From Paracoccaceae bacterium (GTDB lineage Bacteria; Pseudomonadota; Alphaproteobacteria; Rhodobacterales; Rhodobacteraceae), in contig SKMM01000246.1 in NCBI GenBank assembly GCA_007121055.1, forward strand, positions 1 through 24,019: a stretch of 24,019 nucleotides of DNA. The letters run 5' to 3'. Below, piece by piece: positions 1 to 7,970 of this stretch. The first letter of the stretch is position 1; each line of letters begins with the position of its first letter. The position numbers were made by a program, and so were the translations under genes. Below the pieces are notes generated by a model. The model saw only the letters and a program-made list of their open reading frames with translations, made no database searches and was not told where the DNA came from.

Positions 1-166
1 CCACCAGCCCCGCCCGCCGCAGCTTCACGAACAACTGTTCCAGATAGGCCTGCGAGACATTCTGCCGCCGGGACACCTCCGCCAGCGACACCAGCGCCCC
101 CTCCGGCGCCTCGGCCAGGTCCACCAGCGCCACCATCGCATAACGCCCCTTCGTCGACAGCTTCAT
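1..166 (-). CDS. iscR: Rrf2-family regulator IscR (partial, N-terminus only)
   Basis: The gene starts at the ATG at 166 and runs off the left edge, so only about 55 residues are visible. They begin MKLSTKGRYAMVALVDLAE and continue with VSLAEVSRRQNVSQAYLEQLF, which is the winged-helix DNA-binding part of the Rrf2 family and closest to IscR. The start is supported by a good ribosome binding site (GGAGGG) just upstream. IscR regulates iron-sulfur cluster assembly, and in Rhodobacterales it usually heads the suf operon, which would lie to the left. The cluster-binding cysteines lie outside the window, so IscR rather than another Rrf2 member is inferred from the N-terminus and the iron box upstream. 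Confidence 0.85.
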   Translation of the reverse strand, partial: MKLSTKGRYAMVALVDLAEAPEGALVSLAEVSRRQNVSQAYLEQLFVKLRRAGLV

Positions 167-278
167 CGCCCGCCCTCCAGGCTCGCGGCACCCCCGCTGC
201 CCCGCTTTCCGCACCGCTCACGTTGACGTGCGACGCATCGCCGCTTACCTGCACTCGCGGGCCGGTCCGACCGCCGGC

Positions 279-293
279 TTGGAATGGTTCTAG
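279..293. promoter_or_regulatory. Candidate Irr box (iron control element) upstream of iscR
   Basis: TTGGAATGGTTCTAG agrees at 10 of 12 defined positions with the alphaproteobacterial iron control element TTAGAA-N3-TTCTAA as I remember it. It lies 113 bases upstream of iscR, in the region shared with the divergent hydrolase. Irr control of iscR/suf is established in related bacteria; its function here is inferred from the motif alone. Confidence 0.5.
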
Positions 294-367
294 ACACGCC
301 CGGGCCTTCGGTCAACGCACAGCCCCCGGCCCCCGCGCGTCGTGCTCAGGAAAGACAGGCCGCACGC

Positions 368-1021
368 ATGCCCGAAGTGATCTTTGCCGGCCCCGACGGC
401 CGCCTCGAAGGCCGCTACCACCCCCAGCCCGAACGCGACGCCCCCATCGCCCTGATCCTGCACCCGCACCCGCAGTTCGGCGGCACCATGAACAACCGGG
501 TCGTGTACAACCTGCATTATGCCTTCCACGGGCTTGGCTTCGCGGTGCTGCGGTTCAACTTCCGCGGCGTCGGCCGCAGCCAGGGCGAATACGACCAGGG
601 CATCGGGGAGTTGTCGGACGCGGCCTCCGCCCTCGACTGGCTGCAGGCGCAGAACCAGAACGCGCGGCACTGCTGGGTTGCGGGCTTTTCCTTCGGCGCC
701 TGGATCGGCATGCAGCTTCTGATGCGCCGACCCGACATCTCGGGCTTCATTTCGCTCGCCCCGCCAGCGAACCTCTACGACTTCTCGTTCCTCGCCCCCT
801 GCCCCGCCTCGGGCCTCATCATCAACGGCACCGCCGACCGCGTGGCGCCCCCCAAGGACACCGAAGCTCTGGTCGCCAAGCTGCACGAGCAGAAGGGCAT
901 CACCATCACCCACGAACAGATCGAGGGCGCGGGCCATTTCTTCGAGGACCCGCACATGGACCCCACCATGGGCCTCGTCACCTCCTACGTGAAGCGCCGG
1001 CTCACCGAAACCACACGCTGA
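368..1021 (+). CDS. Alpha/beta hydrolase, COG2945 type
   Basis: This 217-residue protein is a predicted single-domain alpha/beta-fold hydrolase, probably cytoplasmic because no signal peptide is seen. The oxyanion-side motif HPHPQFGGTMNN lies near residue 35. The nucleophile elbow GFSFGA places the catalytic serine at 108. The likely acid is Asp157 in NGTADRVAP and the likely base is His190 in GAGHFFED. The ATG at 368 is preferred over an in-frame ATG at 284: it gives the usual family length, has AGG-type ribosome binding sites upstream, and leaves the candidate iron box at 279-293 outside the coding region. It is divergent from iscR. The natural substrate of this family is not known to me, so no specific reaction is claimed. 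Confidence 0.88.
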   Translation: MPEVIFAGPDGRLEGRYHPQPERDAPIALILHPHPQFGGTMNNRVVYNLHYAFHGLGFAVLRFNFRGVGRSQGEYDQGIGELSDAASALDWLQAQNQNARHCWVAGFSFGAWIGMQLLMRRPDISGFISLAPPANLYDFSFLAPCPASGLIINGTADRVAPPKDTEALVAKLHEQKGITITHEQIEGAGHFFEDPHMDPTMGLVTSYVKRRLTETTR

Positions 1022-1024
1022 GGC

Positions 1025-2161
1025 TCACGCGCGCCCGGACAGCGCCCGGCTGACGAGGTCCAGACTGCGCGGCCGATAGGCCGGATTGCGCCGCCACCGA
1101 TCCACTGTCTCGGGCGCAAGGTCGTCCACGCTGGCTGGCCCCTTGCGGTCGGTCGCGCTGAGCGACAAGAGCCGCTCCAGCGTGCCGGGCGGGGTGGAGC
1201 GGTTGCGCAGCGGCGCGTCCGGTGGCGGCAGGCCAGTGTCTGGTGGCAGCCGGTCGAGGTCCAGCGCAAGCCCCGCCGCCACCGCCCCCTCGGCCACCCA
1301 GCGCAGCGGGCGGTCCGACAGGGCGGTGCGGTCGCCCCCGCCCCCCACCGCGCCATGCACCCCCGGAAACCACAGCTGCTGATAGTGCGGCGGATCGGCG
1401 GGGCGGTCGGCGTTGAGCGCCGCGAGGTTGTCCCACAGCGCAGGCGCGAAGCTGCGCCGGCGCTCGTCCACCGCAACGGCATGGCGCGCAGCCCCCACGC
1501 AGGACGTCAGGCAGTAATCGTGGAACCGGTGCGACCGGTTCAGGAGCCGCGCCGGCAGCTCGTAATGCGCCGGCACCCCCAGCGCCCCCACCGTGTCCCA
1601 CACACCGACATAGACGATCTGCAGCGGCGTCCCCTCCGGATGGCCATTGCGCTGGCGCCAGTCACGCTCCCTGGCGCTGGTGGTCATCTGGGGCGAAACC
1701 GCCCACCGGAATTCATGGCTGCGCTCATGGTCGGGCCGGGTCCAGGGCCAGGGCGCGCGGTACCGGGCCAGCGCCTCGGGCACCCGGTGGACCGTCTGCG
1801 GCGACGGCAGGCCCGAGGCCCGCAACAGCCCCGCCAGCGACCGCGCCATGAAGGCCCCGCGCGAAAATCCGAACAGATACAGCTTGTCCCCGGGGCGATG
1901 CGCGAACACGAGCGCCCGATACGCATCCTCGAGGTTCAGATCGAGGCCCAGCCCGAAGGCCCCGCCCATCCGCCGGTCCAGCCAGCGCGCCACCGCCGTG
2001 GAACCGCGCCCAAGCCCCACGCCGGGCACATAGATCACCTGTTGCGGGGTTCCCTCTTGCGTGACCGGCGCCACCGCCTGCGCCAGCCGCACCACATTGG
2101 TGGGATGCTGCGCGTCCGAACTGTTCCAGGTTCCGTCGCAGAACACCGCGATGTTGGCCAT
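1025..2161 (-). CDS. DUF2235-domain hydrolase
   Basis: The 378-residue product begins MANIAVFCDGTWNSSD, the typical opening of DUF2235 proteins, an alpha/beta-hydrolase group that also contains Tle1-type phospholipase effectors. Other family marks are LFGFSRGAFMARSLAGLL (nucleophile Ser100), GVWDTVGALG (Asp189), ARHAVAVDERRRSF, and WFPGVHGAVGG (His269). The last block is normally GVHSDVGGGY, so the usual Asp after the His is Ala here. There is no signal peptide and no type VI secretion gene nearby, so a housekeeping or unknown cytoplasmic role is as likely as an effector role. The start at 2161 has an AAGGGGA-type ribosome binding site. It is convergent with the hydrolase to its left (3-base gap) and divergent from icd. 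Confidence 0.85.
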   Translation of the reverse strand: MANIAVFCDGTWNSSDAQHPTNVVRLAQAVAPVTQEGTPQQVIYVPGVGLGRGSTAVARWLDRRMGGAFGLGLDLNLEDAYRALVFAHRPGDKLYLFGFSRGAFMARSLAGLLRASGLPSPQTVHRVPEALARYRAPWPWTRPDHERSHEFRWAVSPQMTTSARERDWRQRNGHPEGTPLQIVYVGVWDTVGALGVPAHYELPARLLNRSHRFHDYCLTSCVGAARHAVAVDERRRSFAPALWDNLAALNADRPADPPHYQQLWFPGVHGAVGGGGDRTALSDRPLRWVAEGAVAAGLALDLDRLPPDTGLPPPDAPLRNRSTPPGTLERLLSLSATDRKGPASVDDLAPETVDRWRRNPAYRPRSLDLVSRALSGRA

Positions 2162-2237
2162 GCCCTTGTCCCCTTTTCCGCCCGCCCAGCCTAGCGCAGC
2201 GCCAGCCCTGCGCCCAGCACGACGTGCGGCATTTGGG

Positions 2238-2243
2238 TATACT
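2238..2243 (+). promoter_or_regulatory. Possible -10 element for icd
   Basis: TATACT sits 74 bases upstream of the icd start in an otherwise GC-rich gap, and matches the sigma-70 -10 consensus at five of six positions. I see no good -35 box at 16-18 bases spacing, so this is only a candidate. Confidence 0.3.
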
Positions 2244-2316
2244 GTCGCATGCCGTCTTTCCTTGCCGCAGCTTTGCCGCTAAGAGGGCTGCAACGACTCA
2301 GGATGCGGAGGAACCC

Positions 2317-3540
2317 ATGTCGAAGATCAAGGTGGACAACCCCGTCGTCGAACTCGACGGCGACGAAATGACCCGGATCATCTGGGACTTCATCAAGAAG
2401 AAGCTGATCCTGCCCTATCTCGACATCGACCTGAAATACTACGACCTGGGCATCGAGGAACGGGACCGCACCGACGACCAGATCACCGTCGACGCCGCCC
2501 ACGCCATCAAGCAGTATGGCGTCGGCGTGAAATGCGCCACCATCACGCCCGACGAACAGCGGGTCGAGGAATTCGGCCTCAAGCAGATGTGGCGGTCCCC
2601 CAACGGCACCATCCGCAACATCCTCGGCGGCGTGATCTTCCGCGAACCCATCATCTGCCGCAACGTGCCGCGCCTCGTGCCGGGCTGGACCCAGCCCATC
2701 GTGGTCGGCCGCCACGCCTTCGGCGATCAGTACCGCGCCACCGACTTCCGCTTCCCCGGCCCCGGCACGCTGACGATCAAGTTCGTGGGCGACGACGGCG
2801 AGGTGATCGAGCGCGAGGTCTTCCAGGCCCCCGGCGCCGGCGTCACCATGGCGATGTACAACCTCGACCAGTCGATCATCGACTTCGCCCGGGCGTCCAT
2901 GAACTACGGGCTGGTGAAGGGCTGGCCGGTGTACCTGTCCACCAAGAACACCATCCTCAAGGCCTATGACGGCCGCTTCAAGGACCTGTTCCAGAAGGTC
3001 TACGAGGAGGAGTTCGAGGACAAGTTCAAGAAGGCGGGCATCACCTACGAACACCGCCTGATCGACGACATGGTGGCCTGCGCCATGAAATGGTCGGGCG
3101 GCTATGTCTGGGCCTGCAAGAACTATGACGGCGACGTGCAGTCCGACACGGTGGCGCAGGGCTTCGGCTCGCTCGGGCTGATGACCTCGGTCCTGATGAC
3201 CCCCGACGGTCAGACGGTCGAGGCCGAGGCCGCGCATGGCACCGTCACCCGCCACTACCGCCAGCACCAGGCGGGGCGCGAGACCTCGACGAACTCCATC
3301 GCCTCGATCTACGCTTGGACCGGGGGCCTGAAGCACCGCGCCAAGCTCGACGGCAACGACGCGCTGCGGACCTTTGCCGAGACGCTGGAGAAGGTCACCG
3401 TGCAGACGGTCGAGGACGGGTTCATGACCAAGGACCTCGCCCTCCTCGTGGGGCCGGACCAGAAATGGCTCACCACCATGGGCTATCTGGAAAAGGTCGA
3501 CGAATACCTCAACCGCGCGCTCACCAAAGCCGGGGTTTAA
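2317..3540 (+). CDS. icd: Isocitrate dehydrogenase (NADP+), eukaryote-like class
   Basis: The enzyme oxidatively decarboxylates isocitrate to 2-oxoglutarate in the TCA cycle, making NADPH. The 407-residue protein belongs to the homodimeric class shared with mammalian IDH1/IDH2 rather than the E. coli class. From the ATG at 2317 the residue numbers coincide with human IDH1: Lys72, Thr75, Thr77, Arg82, Ser94 and Asn96 (in SPNGTIRN), Arg100, Arg109 and Arg132 (in VVGRHAF). The metal-site block IDDMVACAMKWSGG and the NADP-site motif EAAHGTVTRHYR are also present. An in-frame upstream start at 2224 is rejected because 2317 has a clear GGAGGA ribosome binding site and gives the standard N-terminus MSKIKVDNPVVELDGDEMTR. 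The gene is transcribed alone and probably ends at the hairpin at 3570-3593. Confidence 0.97.
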   Translation: MSKIKVDNPVVELDGDEMTRIIWDFIKKKLILPYLDIDLKYYDLGIEERDRTDDQITVDAAHAIKQYGVGVKCATITPDEQRVEEFGLKQMWRSPNGTIRNILGGVIFREPIICRNVPRLVPGWTQPIVVGRHAFGDQYRATDFRFPGPGTLTIKFVGDDGEVIEREVFQAPGAGVTMAMYNLDQSIIDFARASMNYGLVKGWPVYLSTKNTILKAYDGRFKDLFQKVYEEEFEDKFKKAGITYEHRLIDDMVACAMKWSGGYVWACKNYDGDVQSDTVAQGFGSLGLMTSVLMTPDGQTVEAEAAHGTVTRHYRQHQAGRETSTNSIASIYAWTGGLKHRAKLDGNDALRTFAETLEKVTVQTVEDGFMTKDLALLVGPDQKWLTTMGYLEKVDEYLNRALTKAGV

Positions 3541-3569
3541 CGCCGCCGTAACCCGGCCCGCCAATGCTT

Positions 3570-3593
3570 CCTCCGGCCCAGCCTGGCCGGAGG
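3570..3593 (+). terminator. Perfect 9-bp hairpin after icd, overlapping the kinase ribosome binding site
   Basis: CCTCCGGCC (3570-3578) and GGCCGGAGG (3585-3593) form a perfect stem with a six-base loop, 30 bases after the icd stop. There is no T-run, so intrinsic termination is uncertain. The right arm contains the GGAGG that would serve the downstream GTG start at 3603. Confidence 0.5.
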
Positions 3594-3602
3594 GGGACGG
3601 CC

Positions 3603-5513
3603 GTGGAAAACCGCATCGACATCGGGATCGTGGTGTCGATCGCGGCGGCGCTGGTGCTGTTCTCGCTGGTGCTGTCGACCGTGGCACTGCGGCGCAATGT
3701 AGACCGCGATGCGCGTCGTGGCCTTCTGTGGGTGTTCGCCGCGAATCTTGCCTTCATGCTGGGCACGGGGTCGCTGCTGCTGTCTGCCGCGCTGCCCTTC
3801 TGGCGGTCGGCCGGAGGCGAGATCATGGGCGCCCACGTGGGGATTCTGTGCGGATACTGCGCCCTCTCGGCCGGGCTGGGCCGCGCCCCGCCGGTGCGGC
3901 TGCTGGCGGGCGTTGCCCTTCTGGCGGTGGGCACGCAGATGCTGGTGGCCGCTGCAACCGATGACGTCCGCACGCTGGTCCTAACCTCCTCCGTCATCAA
4001 CGGCTGCCTCGGGATCGTGCTGGGTCGCCTTCTTTGGCCGATGGCGCTGCAACTGAGGCGCGAGCATGCGATGCTCGCCACCCTGCCCTTCTGGGCCATC
4101 GCCGCCGCCTATATGGCGCGGCTGCCCATCCTTGGCCTTGCACCCGACAGCATGGCGCTGACGGTGGCGACGGTGATCATCACCTTCGTCCTCGCCTTCT
4201 CGGCGCTGCAGTGGTGCTTTGCCCTCATCGCCTTCCGCGCGGCCATCCTCAATCGCCGCCTGCAGGCCGAGCGTCTGCGTGCCGAGGAGGCGAGCCGCCT
4301 CAAATCCCAGTTCCTCGCGAACATGGGCCACGAGATCCGCCCTCCCCCAGCGGCGTGCTGGGCATGGCGCAGGCCCTCGATGCCCGCATCCGCACACCCG
4401 AGGAAGGCGAGATGGTCGCCACCATCCGCGTCAGCGGCGAGACACTGCTGAGCATCCTCAACGACATCCTCGACCTGTCGCGGATCGAGGCTGGCAAACT
4501 GGAACTCGCACCCGAACCCTTCCAGCCCGCCGATATCGTGACCCGCGTCGCCCGCCTGTACCGCCTGCGGGCCGAGGAAAAGGGGCTGGGCCTGACCGTC
4601 ACCACCGGCCCGGGGTTAGAGGACTGGCGCATGGGCGATCCCCACCGAATCGTGCAGGCCCTCAACAACCTGCTGGGCAACGCCATCAAGTTCACCGAGC
4701 GCGGGTCGGTGCGGCTCGAGGCCACGCTGGAGCCTGGTACGCCCCCGCGCCTGGGGCTGCGCATCGAGGACACGGGCATCGGCATGACGCCCGAGCAATG
4801 CGCCCGGATCTTCGACGAATTCGTGCAGGCGGATGCCGAGATCACCCGCCGCTTCGGCGGCACCGGGCTCGGCATGTCGATCGCGCGCCGGCTGGTACAG
4901 CTGATGGGCGGGACGCTCACGCTCGACAGCACGCCGGGGATGGGCACATTGGGGCAGGTCCTGTTGCCTCTATCCGCGGCGATGGCGCGGGACCTGCCGG
5001 CCGCACCGTCGGATGGACCCGGGCTCGACGGCCTGCCCACCCTCTATGCCGAGGACACGCGGGCCAACCAGCGTGTCGTGCAGGCCTTCCTCAAGGGCCT
5101 CGGCGTCACGCTGCGAATCGTCGAGAACGGCCACGCGGCGGTCACGGCGGTGACCGGCGGGCTGGCCGATGGTCCCGACCCAGCCGGCGGACGGCCCAAA
5201 GACTTCGACCTGCTGATGTTCGACGTCTCCATGCCCGAACTCGACGGGCCCGGCGCCCTGCGCGCGATCACGGCCCGCTGCGCCGCGGCCGGTCTGGACG
5301 CCCGCCCGCCATCGCGGTCACGGCCAATGTCATGGCCCATCAGATCGCCGGCTACCAGGAGGCCGGCTTCTGCGACCACCTTGCCAAGCCGCTGCGGCGC
5401 GATGCGCTGCTGGCGATGGTCGCCGCCCGCGCCCGCCGCCGGCCCGAGGCCCCATCAGCCGAAACTCAGGGCCGGCGGCGCCCGCAGCCACCGTCAACCC
5501 GACCGCGACGTAA
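3603..5513 (+). pseudogene. Membrane-bound hybrid histidine kinase, frameshifted
   Basis: The gene reads as a sensor with about seven hydrophobic segments (3610-4250), a coiled linker, HisKA, HATPase and a receiver domain, but not in one frame. The first part, from a GTG at 3603 with GGAGGGGG upstream, ends inside the H-box (FLANMGHEIR) near 4342, where eight bases replace the expected nine before SGVLGMAQAL. The second part carries the N-box (NLLGNAIKFTERG), G1 (DTGIGM), F-box (FDEFVQAD), G2 (RRFGGTGLGMSI) and the receiver aspartate (MFDVSMPELDG). Near 5309 another base is missing, and the receiver ends in a third frame (IAVTANVMAHQ, HLAKPLRRDALL). That frame has no stop before apt; one more base loss in 5410-5460 would reach a TAA at 5511. 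All motifs survive, so the decay is recent or the consensus has base errors. The 5513 end is an inference. Confidence 0.8.
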
Positions 5514-5535
5514 ATCGACCGCACCACCCTCCGGA

Positions 5536-6072
5536 TCAATGGCCGGCGAAGGCGCAGAGGGCGTGGACATCCATGCCCAGCGCCTCGAGCCGGCGGCGGC
5601 CGCCGAGGTCGGGCAAGTCCACCACGAAGGCGCAGCCGACCACATCCGCGCCCAGCCGCTCGATCAGCCGGATGCCGGCCTCGGCCGTGCCGCCGGTGGC
5701 CAACAGATCGTCCACCAGGAGCACCCGCTGGCCCGCGGCAAGGGCGTCGTCATGCACTTCCATGACGGCCTCGCCGTATTCCAGCGTGTAGTCCTGCGCG
5801 ATGGTGGTGCCCGGCAGCTTGCCCTTCTTGCGCACCGGCACGAAGCCGGTGCCAAGCTGGTGCGCCACCGCGCCGCCCAGAATGAAGCCCCGCGCCTCCA
5901 GCCCCACGACCTTGTCGATGCGCTCGCCGGCATAGGGGTGCAGCAACTGGTCCACCGCCATGCGGAAGCCGCGGGCGTCGGCGAACAGCGTGGTGACATC
6001 GCGGAACAGGATCCCCTCCTTGGGGAAATCCACGATGGTGCGGATGTAGTCGCGCACGGAGCGGTCGATCAT
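5536..6072 (-). CDS. apt: Adenine phosphoribosyltransferase
   Basis: Apt converts adenine and PRPP to AMP, a cytoplasmic purine-salvage step. The 178-residue length is typical. The start MIDRSVRDYIRTIVDFPKEG and the region FRDVTTLF are characteristic of Apt, and the PRPP-binding loop VLLVDDLLATGGTA spans about residues 117-130. The ATG at 6072 is chosen over longer in-frame readings because homology begins exactly there. The gene lies downstream of mtnP on the same strand; MtnP releases adenine from methylthioadenosine, so the two make sense together, although an unrelated peptidase gene separates them. Its 3' end faces the broken kinase gene. Confidence 0.95.
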   Translation of the reverse strand: MIDRSVRDYIRTIVDFPKEGILFRDVTTLFADARGFRMAVDQLLHPYAGERIDKVVGLEARGFILGGAVAHQLGTGFVPVRKKGKLPGTTIAQDYTLEYGEAVMEVHDDALAAGQRVLLVDDLLATGGTAEAGIRLIERLGADVVGCAFVVDLPDLGGRRRLEALGMDVHALCAFAGH

Positions 6073-6172
6073 GGCGGCAGGTCCCCTGGCGGCCCAAACG
6101 GCGCGCACAACGCCACATAACCCGCCCGGGCACAAGCCCGCCGCCGGCCCAGACACTCGCTGCGACCCGGGC

Positions 6173-6997
6173 TCAGACCCGGGCGGCCTGCACGTGCATC
6201 CAGTCGAAATCGCGGCTGCGGCCCAGCGACACCCAGCCCTCGGATTCCCAGATCCGCCACCAGTCCTCGTATTCCGGCCGGGCGAAGGCGGCGCGGTCGC
6301 CGCGCCAGGACAGCTGGTTGTTGATGTCGTCGAAGTCGTAGGCGATGCCGAATGCGTGCATCGACCAGGCCGAACCGCCGCGCTTGCGCCTCGGATTGTA
6401 GTCGCCGCTGAACACGTCGAGGCGCAGGCGCCGGATCTCGGCCTCGCCGTAATGGGCATGCACCTTCTCCAGCACCTCGGCGAGGCTGTCGGCCACCTTG
6501 GGGTGGGCCCAGAGGAAGCTGCGGTGCTGCGAGAGGTTCCAGGCGATGCGCATCCGCCAGGGCGTGGGCACCCGCTTCATCCCGGCGGGCTTGTTTTCCC
6601 AAGACGTGCCGGGCGGGCCAAAGAAGGCGGGCACGTCGCGTTCATGGGGGAAGGTGGCCGGGGCGTCGGGGATCGGCGCGATGTCGCGCCAGTTGACCAC
6701 GCCGCCGGCGATCTGGCGTTCCAGCGCGGCCACCGCCTCGCGGGTCTGGGGACCCATAAGGCCGTCGATGGGGCCGGCATCGATGCCCTTCTCGTGGCAG
6801 TGGAGCTGCATGAAGGCGGTGAAGCGGCGGTTGGCCGGCCAGTCCTGCCATCCCCGGGGCAGGTCCCGCCCCATCTGCGGAAGCGCGGCCTCGACGGCGG
6901 CGTTGGTCAGCGGCCCCCGCAGCCCGTCGATGGCGCCGCGGTAGAGCCCCATCTCCTGCAGCCTGCGCTGTGCGATCCGGATCGTTCCTCGGTTCAT
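6173..6997 (-). CDS. M15-type zinc peptidase with two peptidoglycan-binding repeats
   Basis: The 274-residue product has two N-terminal repeats of the PG_binding_1 kind, at about residues 8-38 (RLQEMGLYRGAIDGLRGPLT) and 60-93 (HEKGIDAGPIDGLMGPQTRE). A C-terminal domain follows with the D,D-/L,D-carboxypeptidase zinc site of the VanY/M15 family. Its metal ligands are His214 and Asp221 in SMHAFGIAYD (HX6D) and His268 in DWMHVQ. This predicts cleavage of peptide cross-links or stems in cell-wall peptidoglycan. No signal peptide is evident after the chosen ATG at 6997, which has a strong AGGGGGG ribosome binding site, so export is unexplained. Phage or gene-transfer-agent endolysins share this architecture, but no phage genes are nearby. 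It sits between mtnP and apt. Confidence 0.8.
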   Translation of the reverse strand: MNRGTIRIAQRRLQEMGLYRGAIDGLRGPLTNAAVEAALPQMGRDLPRGWQDWPANRRFTAFMQLHCHEKGIDAGPIDGLMGPQTREAVAALERQIAGGVVNWRDIAPIPDAPATFPHERDVPAFFGPPGTSWENKPAGMKRVPTPWRMRIAWNLSQHRSFLWAHPKVADSLAEVLEKVHAHYGEAEIRRLRLDVFSGDYNPRRKRGGSAWSMHAFGIAYDFDDINNQLSWRGDRAAFARPEYEDWWRIWESEGWVSLGRSRDFDWMHVQAARV

Positions 6998-7094
6998 GGC
7001 ACCCCCCTGCCTGATGTGAGCCTTCGCCCATCCATACAAGCAGAATAGCCCATTTTCACGCAAAGGGCGAGTTCAGAGGGGGTTAGGCGCGCTT

Positions 7095-7970
7095 TCAGCC
7101 CAGCACCCGGCCCGCCACCGCATCGAGCCGGGCCAACAGCGCCGGATCGCGCCGTTCGGGCGCCGTCAGCAGCGCCTGGTCCAGCGCCCGGTCGCAGCCA
7201 TGGGGACAGGGCGCGCGGTCGGGACCCAGCAGTCCGGGCAGGCGGCGGACCAGCGACCGGGCCTTTTCGGCATTGCCGGTGAGGGTGGCGATGATCGCGG
7301 TGATGTCCACCGCCCCATGGTCGGGGTGCCAGCTGTCATAGTCGGTGACCATGGCCACCGGGCAATAGCAGAGCTCGGCCTCGCGGGCGAGCGCCGCCTC
7401 GGGCATGTTGGTCATGCCAATGACGTCGCAGCCCAGCACCTCGCGGTAGAGCTTCGATTCGGCGAGCGTCGAGAACTGCGGCCCCTCCATCGCCAGGTAG
7501 GTGCCGCCGCGACGCACGGGGATGCCCTCGGCCTTGGCCGCCTCCTCCACCGCATCGGCCAGCCGCGGGCAGGTCGGGTGAGCGAGGCTGACATGGGCCA
7601 CGCAGCCCGGCCCGAAGAAGGATTTCTCGCGGTGGATGGTGCGGTCGAGGAACTGGTCCACCAGGACGAAATGGCCCGGCGCCATCTCCTCGCGGAAGCT
7701 GCCGCAGGCGGAGACGGCGAGGACGTCGGTCACACCCAGCCGTTTCAACGCGTCGATGTTGGCGCGGTAGGGCACGGTCGACGGGGTGTGCACATGCCCG
7801 CGCCCGTGCCGCGGCAGGAAGGCGATGCGCACGCCATCCAGTCGGCCCACCAGCAGCTGGTCCGACGGCGCCCCCCAGGGCGTGCCCACCGTCTGCCAGG
7901 CGGCATCCTGCAGCCCGTCGATCTCGTAGACGCCCGATCCGCCGATCACGCCGATGAAGGTCTCCGCCAT
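7095..7970 (-). CDS. mtnP: S-methyl-5'-thioadenosine phosphorylase
   Basis: The enzyme splits methylthioadenosine with phosphate into adenine and methylthioribose-1-phosphate, recycling the by-product of polyamine and quorum-signal synthesis. The 291-residue protein shows the MTAP/PNP family blocks in order: IGVIGGSGVYEIDGL at the N-terminus, GTPWGAPSD, FLPRHGRGH, VPYRANIDALKRLGV, AMEGPQFSTLAESKLYR, GMTNMPEAALAREAELCY and VTDYDSWH. The start at 7970 has a GGAGG ribosome binding site. It is 84 bases downstream of znuB on the same strand, and followed by the M15 peptidase and apt. The adenine produced is the substrate of Apt, which supports the assignment to MTAP rather than a general purine nucleoside phosphorylase. 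Confidence 0.93.
   Translation of the reverse strand: MAETFIGVIGGSGVYEIDGLQDAAWQTVGTPWGAPSDQLLVGRLDGVRIAFLPRHGRGHVHTPSTVPYRANIDALKRLGVTDVLAVSACGSFREEMAPGHFVLVDQFLDRTIHREKSFFGPGCVAHVSLAHPTCPRLADAVEEAAKAEGIPVRRGGTYLAMEGPQFSTLAESKLYREVLGCDVIGMTNMPEAALAREAELCYCPVAMVTDYDSWHPDHGAVDITAIIATLTGNAEKARSLVRRLPGLLGPDRAPCPHGCDRALDQALLTAPERRDPALLARLDAVAGRVLG

Noticed and set aside
284..367. Longer N-terminus for the COG2945 hydrolase
   Set aside because: The extra 28 residues are Pro/Ala/Arg-rich, have no homology that I recognise, and overlap the candidate Irr box.
1025..2161. Type VI secretion lipase effector
   Set aside because: DUF2235 similarity alone is not enough; there is no immunity, VgrG, PAAR or other secretion gene in the window.
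5330..5539. Small minus-strand gene downstream of apt with a TTG start
   Set aside because: Only a rare start codon, an arginine-rich tail and full overlap with the receiver domain of the kinase; kept only as an open question about the junction.
6166..6183. CCCGGG-N6-CCCGGG inverted repeat at the 3' end of the M15 peptidase gene
   Set aside because: The stem is short, overlaps the stop codon and is also readable as a direct repeat; too weak to call a terminator.
7095..7970. GPQFSTLAES in MtnP as an unusual active-site change from GPRFSSRAES
   Set aside because: This variant is, as far as I know, common in alphaproteobacterial MTA phosphorylases, so it is not notable.
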